Shown here: one piece after another, positions 1 through 6,266 of the stretch
Layout of the letters: each line of letters opens with the position of its first letter
Numbering within the stretch: position 1 is the stretch's first letter
NCBI GenBank assembly: GCA_042088965.1
Contig: JBELLC010000121.1
Coordinates: 1-8,458, forward strand
Source of the DNA: TMED26 sp042088965
GTDB lineage: Bacteria > Pseudomonadota > Alphaproteobacteria > Thalassobaculales > Thalassobaculaceae
Direction of reading: 5' to 3'
Length of the DNA stretch: 8,458 nucleotides
Position numbers and translations under genes: made by a program
Notes under the pieces: model-generated
Seen by the model: only the letters and a program-made list of their open reading frames with translations
What the model was told of the DNA's origin: nothing
Databases searched by the model: none

Positions 1-99
1 AAGAAGGAGATTTGTGCCCCAATTTGTACCCCACCAAAATACACTCGAATAGATTCCGATATGTATTTCAATGACTTAGATCAAACTAGGTAGATTAAA
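1..99. other. AT-rich flank beyond tRNA-Phe 3' end, no gene recognised
   Basis: No gene can be supported here. The first 100 bases are 35% GC, clearly lower than the coding DNA to the right. A tandem 12-mer lies at 10-33. A purine-rich AAGGAG at 4-9 precedes a GTG at 14, but that frame closes after 12 codons. An ATG at 61 gives only a 10-codon frame. No hairpin plus T-run terminator for tRNA-Phe is evident. The left side may be ordinary intergenic DNA or the edge of an element inserted at the tRNA. Confidence 0.5.
10..33. repeat. Tandem 12-bp direct repeat next to tRNA-Phe
   Basis: ATTTGTGCCCCA (10-21) is followed immediately by ATTTGTACCCCA (22-33), an 11 of 12 match. The pair lies about 66 bases beyond the encoded CCA end of tRNA-Phe, in AT-rich DNA. 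Short direct repeats beside a tRNA 3' end are typical arm-type sites for tyrosine integrases, but no integrase is visible. The repeat is seen directly; the integrase link is inference. Confidence 0.55.
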
Positions 100-175
100 T
101 GGTGCCCAGGGGCGGACTCGAACCACCGACACGCGGATTTTCAGTCCACTGCTCTACCAACTGAGCTACCTGGGC
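100..175 (-). tRNA. tRNA-Phe (anticodon GAA)
   Basis: The minus strand folds as a complete 76-nt tRNA. The acceptor GCCCAGG (175-169) pairs with CCTGGGC (110-104), followed by discriminator A (103) and an encoded CCA (102-100). The D arm contains AGCTCAGTTGGTAGAGC. The anticodon loop reads CTGAAAA with GAA at 142-140, and the T arm contains GGTTCGAGTCC. The sequence closely resembles E. coli tRNA-Phe. It lies downstream of yacG in the same direction but has its own promoter at 218-246. Confidence 0.97.
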
Positions 176-217
176 ACCGTGGCACGGCGACATGCGTAAC
201 GCCGCTGTGCGACCCCG

Positions 218-246
218 CTTATAGGAAATAACAGGGCCGCTGTCTA
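218..246 (-). promoter_or_regulatory. Sigma-70-type promoter of tRNA-Phe
   Basis: On the minus strand, TAGACA (246-241) is separated by exactly 17 bases from TATAAG (223-218); each box matches the consensus at 5 of 6 positions. The predicted start near 211 would give a leader of about 36 nt before the mature tRNA 5' end at 175. The bases just after the -10 box (CGGGGTCGC) are GC-rich, like the discriminator of stable-RNA promoters under stringent control. The stringent-control role is inference. Confidence 0.7.
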
Positions 247-303
247 GGGCTGCGTTTCGCAAAATATTATCGCCAAACATGCCCCCCCGCAGAACGTCGG
301 ATC

Positions 304-537
304 CTATCGATCGGCTTGCGGATCAGCGCTGTTTTGCAAGGCGGCCAAAATCTCCTCTGGGTCTGCCTCTTCCTCTGTTGGCAAGCGATAGTCACCACCA
401 AGCCATTTGCCCAGATCCAGCTGCTTACACCGCGCCGAACAAAACGGTCGGTGCGCCGCAATCGGCGGCTTTCCACAGGTGGGACAGGCCGCTTTAACAG
501 CGCCCTTTTTCGATTTAAAGGGATGAATATTACTCAT
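304..537 (-). CDS. yacG: DNA gyrase inhibitor YacG, zinc-binding
   Basis: A 77-residue protein of the YacG family. A four-cysteine zinc knuckle, C18-x2-C21-x11-C33-x3-C37, sits in the family pattern CPTCGK...PFCSARC. It is followed by the characteristic DLGKWLGGDYRLP (about residues 41-53) and an acidic C-terminal tail. E. coli YacG binds GyrB and inhibits gyrase; the role here is by homology only. The ATG start at 537 has an AGGAGG box 5 bases upstream that overlaps the stop of the RNase E/G-like gene, with 9 bases between the two frames, so translation is probably coupled. Length and motif are typical. It is the last protein gene of the cluster. Confidence 0.93.
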   Translation of the reverse strand: MSNIHPFKSKKGAVKAACPTCGKPPIAAHRPFCSARCKQLDLGKWLGGDYRLPTEEEADPEEILAALQNSADPQADR

Positions 538-542
538 TGCAT

Positions 543-548
543 CCTCCT
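543..548 (-). promoter_or_regulatory. Ribosome binding site of yacG
   Basis: A full AGGAGG on the minus strand, 5 bases before the yacG ATG at 537. It overlaps the TAG stop (549-547) of the upstream RNase E/G-like gene, so a ribosome finishing that gene stops on top of this site. This fixes the yacG start and suggests coupled translation. Confidence 0.7.
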
Positions 549-1848
549 AAGCCTGGTGACGCCAGATCACCTGGGCGGGTTGATTGGCCTTGTTGTCGAT
601 GATTTTGATTTCCACTGCCTCACCCATTCTGCCTGTCACCATGGCCAAGGCCGCTTGCCCCGGTGCGGTGCCAAGATAATGCGCAATTTCAGGGGAACAA
701 AGCAAGGCTGCACCACTCGCCCCGGCGGGGGCACGCAAAACCTCTCGTAACAACGCATGGGCTGCTGCTTTTGGCTTTGGATGCGGTGTCGCCCCGGGAT
801 CATAGAGCTGTTCTTGTAGGCTTGGGCCTAAACGGCGACGGCGCAATTCAAACAATCCACCACGCGTCCAGCCCAAAACCTCACAGCCCGCCGGATCAAG
901 GTCAAGCCCTGCCACCAAGGCTGCTTTCACCTGTTCACGAGCCTTGGCATGGTGGAGTCGCAAAAAATCAATCACAATCATACCACCAAGAGCGCGCAGG
1001 CGAATTTCTGCGGCGATGACAGCTGCAGCTTGTAGATTAATGTCAAGCGCGCTGGCGTGGACCCCGGCGCTGGCGGCATCGACATCAATGGCGGTCAAGG
1101 CTTCAACCTGATCAAACACCAACATCGCACCACCAGAAAGTCTCACCTGGCGATCAAGGGCCGCCGCCAGCCCCGCTTCAGCGCCGCTTTTTTCAAACAA
1201 TTGACCCGTGTGATCCCTCTCAATCGCGGCGCCAGCTGCATGCGCCATCAGACGCGCCTGAAAATCTGGCGCAGGGCGTAATTGGCACACGGAGTCTGTT
1301 GCCGCAAAGGATGTTTTCAATTGCTGCCAAGCGGCCACAAGCTCGCGTGCCACAGTCGCCAAGGTGTTGTTTTCAAGATCAGCAGCCGTCGCCGTGACCC
1401 TCCACCCACCATCAGCAGGTCGCAGCGGGGCAAGCAAGTCACGCAATTGGCGACGGCGCGCGGGGCCACCAATGCTGCGGGCCACAGCAACCTCGGTTGC
1501 GGAATGGCTTAAGCACAAGCCCGGCGCGTTTAAGGCGATGGCTTGGCTCACCCGGGGGCCTTTTCCCGCCGCGGCAGGACGGCGCAGCTGAACCATGACC
1601 ATTGCCCCCTCTGGCGGCAGAGGTTGCCCAGGCGTTGCCTGCAAAAATGCCGCACTTGCAGCACCAATATCCACAAAACCACCGCGCAACTCAGGGCGAT
1701 GAGCGCGCATGCGGCCAGCCATTATCGCCCCTGTTTCATCTGGTTCAGCGATCGGTTCCAGCCAGATTTCTCGCAATTTATCGGCATCGAAAAAAGCCGC
1801 CCGGCGTTCCCCCGGCCCGTCCTCAAAAATGATCCGCCGCCCAGCCAT
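547..1848 (-). CDS. Ribonuclease E/G family protein, short form without zinc-link
   Basis: A 433-residue member of the RNase E/G endoribonuclease family, which processes rRNA and mRNA. An S1-like segment is recognisable at about residues 41-70 (GRMRAHRPELRGGFVDIG). The DNase I-like catalytic region holds both metal-binding aspartates: D255 in LTAIDVD and D294 in GGMIVIDFL, matching D303 and D346 of E. coli RNase E. The following GLFELRRRR matches the RNase E/G GLIEMTRKR block. The CPxC zinc-link after that block, which joins subunits in RNase E and RNase G, is absent, and the protein is shorter than RNase G (about 490 residues). It is probably the divergent homologue often found between maf and yacG in Alphaproteobacteria rather than the main RNase E. 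The ATG at 1848 shares one base with the maf stop (TGATG). Confidence 0.85.
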   Translation of the reverse strand: MAGRRIIFEDGPGERRAAFFDADKLREIWLEPIAEPDETGAIMAGRMRAHRPELRGGFVDIGAASAAFLQATPGQPLPPEGAMVMVQLRRPAAAGKGPRVSQAIALNAPGLCLSHSATEVAVARSIGGPARRRQLRDLLAPLRPADGGWRVTATAADLENNTLATVARELVAAWQQLKTSFAATDSVCQLRPAPDFQARLMAHAAGAAIERDHTGQLFEKSGAEAGLAAALDRQVRLSGGAMLVFDQVEALTAIDVDAASAGVHASALDINLQAAAVIAAEIRLRALGGMIVIDFLRLHHAKAREQVKAALVAGLDLDPAGCEVLGWTRGGLFELRRRRLGPSLQEQLYDPGATPHPKPKAAAHALLREVLRAPAGASGAALLCSPEIAHYLGTAPGQAALAMVTGRMGEAVEIKIIDNKANQPAQVIWRHQA

Positions 1849-2462
1849 CAGACCTCAGCGCTGAACCGAAAGCCAGCGCCCATAAGCAATTGATAGGTTT
1901 CATGCACGCTTAGACCAACAACATTGGAATGCGACCCGCCAAGCGCTTGGACAAAAACCGCCGCCCGCCCTTGGATGGCATAACCGCCTGCCTTGCCCTG
2001 CCATTCACCGCTCGCCAAATAGGCTTTTATTTCGCTCTCAGATAATTTTTTAAAGGTGACGCGGGTGGTAACAAGACGCAGCCGCAAGGGCTGTTCTGGT
2101 AGGGCGAGGGCGATACCGCCAATCACCTTGTGAGCGCGGCCGCTTAACAGCCGCAAACACTGCACAGCCTCGGCAATACTTTCGGCTTTTGGTAAAATGC
2201 GCCGACCAACGGCCACCACCGTATCTGCGGCCAGAACCGCTGCCTCTGGGCGCTGACGGACAATTGTTTGGCATTTCTGTGCCGCCATGCGCCGGGCATA
2301 GGCAGCAGGCAATTCAGCCCGGTAGGCGGTTTCATCAATATCAGCTGGAATGATGGCTGTTGGGATCACCCCAATCTGGGCCAATAAATCACGACGACGC
2401 GGCGACGCTGACGCTAAAATCAACGGCGTTGACGCAGTTATCCATGAGTCACTCGTCGCCAT
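1848..2462 (-). CDS. maf: Maf family nucleoside triphosphate pyrophosphatase (YhdE-like)
   Basis: A 204-residue Maf protein. Maf enzymes hydrolyse non-canonical or excess nucleoside triphosphates (dTTP and UTP in the YhdE subgroup) to monophosphates, and they affect septum formation when overproduced. Visible motifs are the phosphate-binding LASASPRR (residues 16-23), the acidic E44 in DIDE, K63, ADTVV with D80, K92, and GKAGGYAIQG (156-165) with Q164, followed by GSHSNVVGLSVHETYQLL. The IQG motif favours the dTTPase/UTPase subgroup. The ATG at 2462 lacks a strong Shine-Dalgarno box. It begins 14 bases after the infA stop, so it probably depends on read-through ribosomes. Its stop overlaps the start of the RNase gene. 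Confidence 0.93.
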   Translation of the reverse strand: MATSDSWITASTPLILASASPRRRDLLAQIGVIPTAIIPADIDETAYRAELPAAYARRMAAQKCQTIVRQRPEAAVLAADTVVAVGRRILPKAESIAEAVQCLRLLSGRAHKVIGGIALALPEQPLRLRLVTTRVTFKKLSESEIKAYLASGEWQGKAGGYAIQGRAAVFVQALGGSHSNVVGLSVHETYQLLMGAGFRFSAEV

Positions 2463-2476
2463 CAGGGCGCCAACAC

Positions 2477-2695
2477 TTACTTAAAGCGGAAAGTGATCCG
2501 CCCCTTACTTAAATCATAAGGCGTCATTTCAACATTCACGCGGTCACCTGCCAGCACACGGATTCGGTTCTTGCGCATCTTGCCGCTGGTATGCGCCAGC
2601 ACCTCATGATCGTTGTCAAGGCGGACCCGAAACATCGCATTCGGCAGCAGTTCTGAAACTGTACCTGGAAATTCAATTACGTCTTCCTTCGGCAT
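2477..2695 (-). CDS. infA: Translation initiation factor IF-1
   Basis: A 72-residue IF-1, the single OB-fold protein that binds the ribosomal A site and works with IF-2 and IF-3 during initiation. The sequence begins MPKEDVIEFPGTV and contains the conserved block HTSGKMRKNRIRVLAGDRV (about residues 35-53) and the C-terminal DLSKGRITFRFK. The frame is open 21 codons further upstream, but the ATG at 2695 is preceded by AAGGAG at a 5-base distance and gives the standard bacterial length. It lies 83 bases after the phosphatase gene. A TTGACG at 2758-2753 could be a -35 box, but no good -10 follows at normal spacing, so a separate infA promoter is only suspected. Confidence 0.97.
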   Translation of the reverse strand: MPKEDVIEFPGTVSELLPNAMFRVRLDNDHEVLAHTSGKMRKNRIRVLAGDRVNVEMTPYDLSKGRITFRFK

Positions 2696-2700
2696 TACAA

Positions 2701-2706
2701 CTCCTT
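2701..2706 (-). promoter_or_regulatory. Ribosome binding site of infA
   Basis: AAGGAG on the minus strand, 5 bases before the ATG at 2695. It decides in favour of the 72-residue IF-1 start over the upstream in-frame ATG at 2758, which has no such site. Confidence 0.7.
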
Positions 2707-2778
2707 GAATAGGCCTGAAAGGTGTCGAGAAAGTGCGCATCAGCGGTGAAAACGTCAACTCTTTTCGCGCAGCCCCCC

Positions 2779-3252
2779 TTAAACAGTCCCAATTGGCATC
2801 ACAGGAAAGCGTGCTTGGATACGCGCATCCAGGTCATCACGCACCTGTCGATAGGCCGCTAGACGCGTCGCCCGGTCACCCTCGACAATGGTTGCATCAA
2901 AGATCGGCCAATATTCGATATCGCAAGCTGTGGTCCGCGTCATTTCAATCGCCCGATGCTGAGCTTCTGGTGACAACGAAATGATCAAATCAAAATAATC
3001 ATCTTCAAGATCGTCAAAGCTTTTTGGCTGATGGCTTTGCAAGTCCAAGCCAATCTCTTCCATGACGGCGATTGCAAAACCGTCGGTTTCACTGCCCGCA
3101 CGGGAGCCACAGGAATCAACGTAAATCCGCTGCCCATGGCGGCGTTTCAACAGGGCTGCGGCCATTGCAGAGCGGATAATATTTAAATTACAGGCAAATA
3201 GAACCGCGCTTGGTTGCGCTATCGGGGCGAAGGGATCTTTGATGGTGCTCAT
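2779..3252 (-). CDS. Low-molecular-weight protein tyrosine phosphatase family protein
   Basis: A 157-residue protein with the low-molecular-weight phosphatase/arsenate reductase fold. The phosphate-binding loop C-x5-R-S is CNLNIIRS (residues 21-28) at the end of the first strand. GSRAGSETDGFA (49-60) and the LDLQSHQPKSF segment follow in family order. A late D119 in YWPIFDATIVEGDR aligns with the general-acid aspartate, though the usual DP is DA here. The usual Pro after RS is Ala (RSAM). The substrate is unknown. The gene follows UPF0262 by 9 bases, with AGGGAG overlapping the UPF0262 stop and serving as its ribosome site 4 bases before the ATG. The pairing with UPF0262 and infA is common in Alphaproteobacteria. 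An arsenate role is not suggested, since no ars genes are present. Confidence 0.85.
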   Translation of the reverse strand: MSTIKDPFAPIAQPSAVLFACNLNIIRSAMAAALLKRRHGQRIYVDSCGSRAGSETDGFAIAVMEEIGLDLQSHQPKSFDDLEDDYFDLIISLSPEAQHRAIEMTRTTACDIEYWPIFDATIVEGDRATRLAAYRQVRDDLDARIQARFPVMPIGTV

Positions 3253-3261
3253 CGCGCTCCC

Positions 3262-3780
3262 TCACGGTTTAATATGTAGGACGCAAATAAGCGTGAATAG
3301 ACGCCGTGCGGTTTGAAAATCAAAATAGGCTTTGCCAGCCAAACGGCTTTCTAAAATGCGGGCCCCTTCATCATGCAAGCCGCGGCGGCCCATATCAATG
3401 GTTTCAATCTGTGACGGTGATAATCGGGTAATGGCATCATAATAGCTGTCACACATCTGAAAGTAGTCACGGACGATGCGGCGAAACGGTGTCAGTGACA
3501 GTTGGATGATCCGCAACGGCTGTTCGTCCGGGTCCCGCACATCCAGAATGAGGCGGTTTTCCAACACTGATAAATGCAGGTGATAGGGCCCTTGAAACGC
3601 CCCTTCAAGGGCGAAGACATTGGCTTCCAGCAGATCATAGACCGCCACCGCCCGCTCGTGTTCCACTTCGGCACTCCGCCGCAGTAAGCTCTCATGATCA
3701 AGCGTGAGCGCGGCGATTCGGCCAAGGGACTTACCAGCGCTATCGCCTGTCCCTTGCGACTCTGCGCCCGTGCCATTCAT
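3262..3780 (-). CDS. UPF0262 family protein
   Basis: A 172-residue member of UPF0262, a conserved alphaproteobacterial family of unknown function. The recognisable blocks are RRSAEVEHERAVAVYDLLEAN, the strand pair GPYHLHLSVLENRLILDVRD, LTPFRRIVRDYFQMCDSYYDAI, and the C-terminal IDMGRRGLHDEG and TARRLFTLICVLH. No signal peptide or membrane segment is seen. The frame is open from 3816, but the ATG at 3780 forms an ATGA overlap with the hisD stop, the usual arrangement for coupled genes, and gives a length nearer the family norm. The N-terminal 20 residues (rich in Gly, Ser and Thr) are low complexity and not conserved in the family as I recall it. The constant position after hisD suggests co-expression, not a shown role in histidine synthesis. 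Confidence 0.88.
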   Translation of the reverse strand: MNGTGAESQGTGDSAGKSLGRIAALTLDHESLLRRSAEVEHERAVAVYDLLEANVFALEGAFQGPYHLHLSVLENRLILDVRDPDEQPLRIIQLSLTPFRRIVRDYFQMCDSYYDAITRLSPSQIETIDMGRRGLHDEGARILESRLAGKAYFDFQTARRLFTLICVLHIKP

Positions 3781-5087
3781 CCCTGAGCGTCGCTGCCAGC
3801 GCGAAGCCGCGTCCAAATTGACAACCCATGGGCATCCAGCCCTTCGGCGCGCGCAATCTTGGTTGCCGCCGGACCAATGCGCGCCAAGCCATCCGCATCA
3901 CATGACACCCAAGTTGTCCGCTTCATGAAGTCCAAGGTTCCCAAACCAGAGGAAAAGCGCGCCGTGCGGTCCGTTGGCAGCACATGATTGGGGCCAGCGA
4001 CATAATCCCCCAGCGCCTCCGGCGTGTGCCGTCCGAGGAAAATAGCCCCGGCATGATTAACCTGTTTTGCATAGGCGGCCGCATCATCAATCGCCAATTG
4101 TAAATGTTCAGCCGCCAGCTGATCAATCAAGGGCAACGCGGCTTGCAGATCGGCAACCACAATCACCGCCCCATGATCCTGCCAGGCTTTCGCGGCGATA
4201 TCGCGGCGTGGCAGGGTTTCAAGCCATTGGGCCACACTGGCCTTCACCGCGGCTGCAAAGTCAGCATCATCGGTGATCAAGATCGCCTGCGCCAAATCAT
4301 CATGTTCAGCCTGCGATAATAGATCAATGGCAATCCAATTCGGATCATTTTTGCCATCCGCAACGATCAACACTTCAGACGGACCCGCAATCGAGTCAAT
4401 CCCAACTTGTCCATAAACCTGGCGTTTCGCCTCTGCCACATAGGCGTTGCCTGGACCAACGATCTTATCCACGCGCGGCACTGATTGGGTGCCATAGGCT
4501 AATGCCGCCACCGCTTGTGCACCGCCGACTTGATAAATTTCTTCAATACCTGCAATTTCAGCGGCGACCAGCAACAGCGGGTTAATCTCACCGTTTGGCG
4601 TTGGTGTGACCATCACCCGCCGCGTCACACCTGCCACCCGCGCCGGGATCGCATTCATCAACAGCGAGCTTGGATAGGCAGCCCGCCCGCCGGGGACATA
4701 TAACCCTACCGCGTCAATGGGCCGCCAGCGCTGTCCAAGGCCAATACCGTCAGCGTCGACGTAATCTAAGTCTTTTGGCAATTGCTGACGGTGAAAAGCA
4801 TCAATCCGGTCGGCCGCCATCTGCAAGGCCGCAACCAGATCAGCATCGACCGTTTTCCGTGCATCCGCGATTAGGTCAGCGCTCACCCGAATACTTTGGC
4901 TGTCCACGTCATGGTGATCAAACTGCGCGGTCATTTCAAACAAGGCGGCATCGCCGCGGGCCCGCACATCCACCACGATTGTCTCAACAACCGTGCGCAC
5001 ATCGCCTGGGTCGCCGCGACGGGTATTGACCAAATCGCGGAACGCCGCCTCAAAGTCAGGGTCGTTAAAGTTTAAATCACGCGGCAC
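3777..5087 (-). CDS. hisD: Histidinol dehydrogenase
   Basis: A 436-residue HisD, which carries out the last two steps of histidine synthesis, oxidising L-histidinol to L-histidine with two NAD+ in the cytoplasm. All expected active-site residues are visible and almost in register with E. coli: zinc ligands Q259 and H262 (LLSQAEHDD), D361 (EALGDYVAGPNH) and H420 (GLDAHGLS), and the catalytic pair E327-H328 (AAEHLQ). VGLYVPGGRAAYPSSLLMN (128-146) and IVGPGNAYVAEAKR (209-222) are family signatures. The start is GTG at 5087, supported by AGGAGG 6 bases upstream. It overlaps the end of hisG by 11 bases, and its own stop overlaps the UPF0262 start. Full length and intact. Confidence 0.97.
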   Translation of the reverse strand: MPRDLNFNDPDFEAAFRDLVNTRRGDPGDVRTVVETIVVDVRARGDAALFEMTAQFDHHDVDSQSIRVSADLIADARKTVDADLVAALQMAADRIDAFHRQQLPKDLDYVDADGIGLGQRWRPIDAVGLYVPGGRAAYPSSLLMNAIPARVAGVTRRVMVTPTPNGEINPLLLVAAEIAGIEEIYQVGGAQAVAALAYGTQSVPRVDKIVGPGNAYVAEAKRQVYGQVGIDSIAGPSEVLIVADGKNDPNWIAIDLLSQAEHDDLAQAILITDDADFAAAVKASVAQWLETLPRRDIAAKAWQDHGAVIVVADLQAALPLIDQLAAEHLQLAIDDAAAYAKQVNHAGAIFLGRHTPEALGDYVAGPNHVLPTDRTARFSSGLGTLDFMKRTTWVSCDADGLARIGPAATKIARAEGLDAHGLSIWTRLRAGSDAQG

Positions 5088-5739
5088 GGGCCGCCTCCTG
5101 AAAACGCGAAATCAAATCATTTACCGCCGTCGGGTTGGTTTTGAGCGCGGCCCGATTTACCGCCAAGCGGGCCGAGCAGTCGGCGATATGTTCGACCTCA
5201 ACCAGGCCATTTGCCTTAAGGGTAGAGCCGGTTTGTACAAGGTCAACAATGCGCCGTGATAACCCCAGGTTTGGCGCAAGTTCAAGGGCGCCATTGAGTT
5301 TGATACACTCTGCCTGCACGCCGCGCGCAGCAAAATGCTGACGGGTGACGTTTGGATATTTGGTGGCAACGCGCACATGGCTCCATTTGCGCGGGTCATC
5401 ACGGGCAGCCAGTTCGGCAGGTGCGGCCACCATCAACCGGCACGGCGCAACCCCCAGATCAACAGGCGCATAGACCTCTGGATGGGCAAATTCCATCAAC
5501 ACATCACTGCCCGCAACAGCTAAATGCGCGGCCCCAAAGGCCAGAAAAGTAGCGGTATCAAAGCTGCGTACACGGATGATATCAATCTGCGGGTTATTGG
5601 TCTCAAAGCGCAAGGCCCGCGAGCTTGAATCGTTAAAAGCATCTTCGGGAATAATGCCCACACGCGCCAAAATAGGGGTAATTGCCCCCAAAACCCGACC
5701 TTTCGGTAACGCCAGCACCAGTTTTTCGTTCGGATTCAC
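5077..5739 (-). CDS. hisG: ATP phosphoribosyltransferase catalytic subunit, short form
   Basis: A 220-residue HisG, which joins ATP and PRPP in the first committed step of histidine synthesis. The N-terminal LALPKGRVL (8-16) and the PRPP-binding loop IVDLVQTGSTLKANGL (164-179) are clear, as is VATKYPN (124-130). At 220 residues it lacks the C-terminal regulatory domain of the long form (about 300 residues), so it should need the HisS-like partner HisZ for activity and feedback inhibition. hisZ is not in this window. The start is GTG at 5739 with GAGGAG 6 bases upstream. The gene ends inside hisD. The 68-base spacer upstream separates it from the DUF2948 gene. I see no his leader peptide or attenuator hairpin in that spacer, and no convincing promoter. 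Confidence 0.95.
   Translation of the reverse strand: MNPNEKLVLALPKGRVLGAITPILARVGIIPEDAFNDSSSRALRFETNNPQIDIIRVRSFDTATFLAFGAAHLAVAGSDVLMEFAHPEVYAPVDLGVAPCRLMVAAPAELAARDDPRKWSHVRVATKYPNVTRQHFAARGVQAECIKLNGALELAPNLGLSRRIVDLVQTGSTLKANGLVEVEHIADCSARLAVNRAALKTNPTAVNDLISRFQEAARAA
5094..5099 (-). promoter_or_regulatory. Ribosome binding site of hisD (GTG start)
   Basis: A perfect AGGAGG on the minus strand, 6 bases before the GTG at 5087 and inside the last codons of hisG. No ATG lies near, so this site identifies GTG as the hisD start. Confidence 0.75.
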
Positions 5740-5745
5740 CTGTCA

Positions 5746-5751
5746 CTCCTC
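5746..5751 (-). promoter_or_regulatory. Ribosome binding site of hisG (GTG start)
   Basis: GAGGAG on the minus strand, 6 bases before the GTG at 5739. The protein lines up with the HisG N-terminus from this codon, and no alternative ATG exists nearby. Confidence 0.7.
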
Positions 5752-5807
5752 AGGGCGAAACATCACCAGATGTCTCTTTCAATTGCAGCCAGGATGACTG
5801 CCAAAAG

Positions 5808-6266
5808 TTAGTCGAGGTTATGCTGCGGGCGAAAAATCGTTGGCCATGCATCACCAACATCCTCGATCACCCCGTCGATCCGCTCTACCGATAGGCGAAC
5901 CGCAGCCGAACCAGAAAAAATCAAGTCGATATGCCCCTCTCCCGCGACGATCGTCAAGAGGTTCAAAATCTGATCTGCATCATCTCGTGATAAACCTTTG
6001 AACTTGGTCGCTGTTACCCCGTCAAAGACCACGGCGGTATGGACCCGATCGCTGTCCTCTGTGGATTGCTCCCAGCGGTATCGACTGACAACCATCGCAA
6101 ACCGTCCTTGCCCGGGCATAAAGGCCAAATCGCCAACCGGCACGACCGCATCCTGCAAATAGCTTGCTGCTGTGGTCAGGTCATCCTGATCGGTGACACG
6201 CACCCGGAACGGCCGTGGTTTTATCCCCCCTGCACGGGTGCGAATTGGTGGTGGCGCGCTGGTCAT
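5808..6266 (-). CDS. DUF2948 family protein
   Basis: A 152-residue protein of DUF2948, a family of unknown function typically found next to murA and hisG in Alphaproteobacteria. The family pattern is visible: an N-terminal RVRVTDQDDLTTAASYLQDAVVPVGD block (about residues 21-46), FAMVVSRYRWEQ (56-67), RVHTAVVFDGVTA, a DLIFSGSAAVRLSVERI segment, and a C-terminal EDVGDAWPTIFRPQHNLD. No membrane segment, signal peptide or metal site is apparent. The ATG at 6266 has only a weak ribosome site. It lies in an ATGA that also supplies the murA stop once the assembly gap is closed, so its translation is likely coupled to murA. Confidence 0.85.
   Translation of the reverse strand: MTSAPPPIRTRAGGIKPRPFRVRVTDQDDLTTAASYLQDAVVPVGDLAFMPGQGRFAMVVSRYRWEQSTEDSDRVHTAVVFDGVTATKFKGLSRDDADQILNLLTIVAGEGHIDLIFSGSAAVRLSVERIDGVIEDVGDAWPTIFRPQHNLD

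Noticed and set aside
241..303. Imperfect inverted repeat after yacG as a terminator
   Set aside because: The arms around TTTGGCGATAATATTTTGCGAAA have mismatches and no T-run. The region is better explained by the tRNA-Phe promoter.
316..750. Open frame of 144 codons on the plus strand
   Set aside because: It lies antisense to yacG and the RNase E/G-like gene, both clearly recognised, has no plausible ribosome site and resembles no known protein.
2696..2758. Longer infA start at 2758
   Set aside because: IF-1 begins with MPKED, as seen from 2695, where a good ribosome site sits 5 bases upstream. The extra 21 residues match nothing in the family.
3781..3816. UPF0262 start at 3816
   Set aside because: It would overlap hisD by 40 bases; the ATG at 3780 forms a standard ATGA overlap and gives a more typical length.
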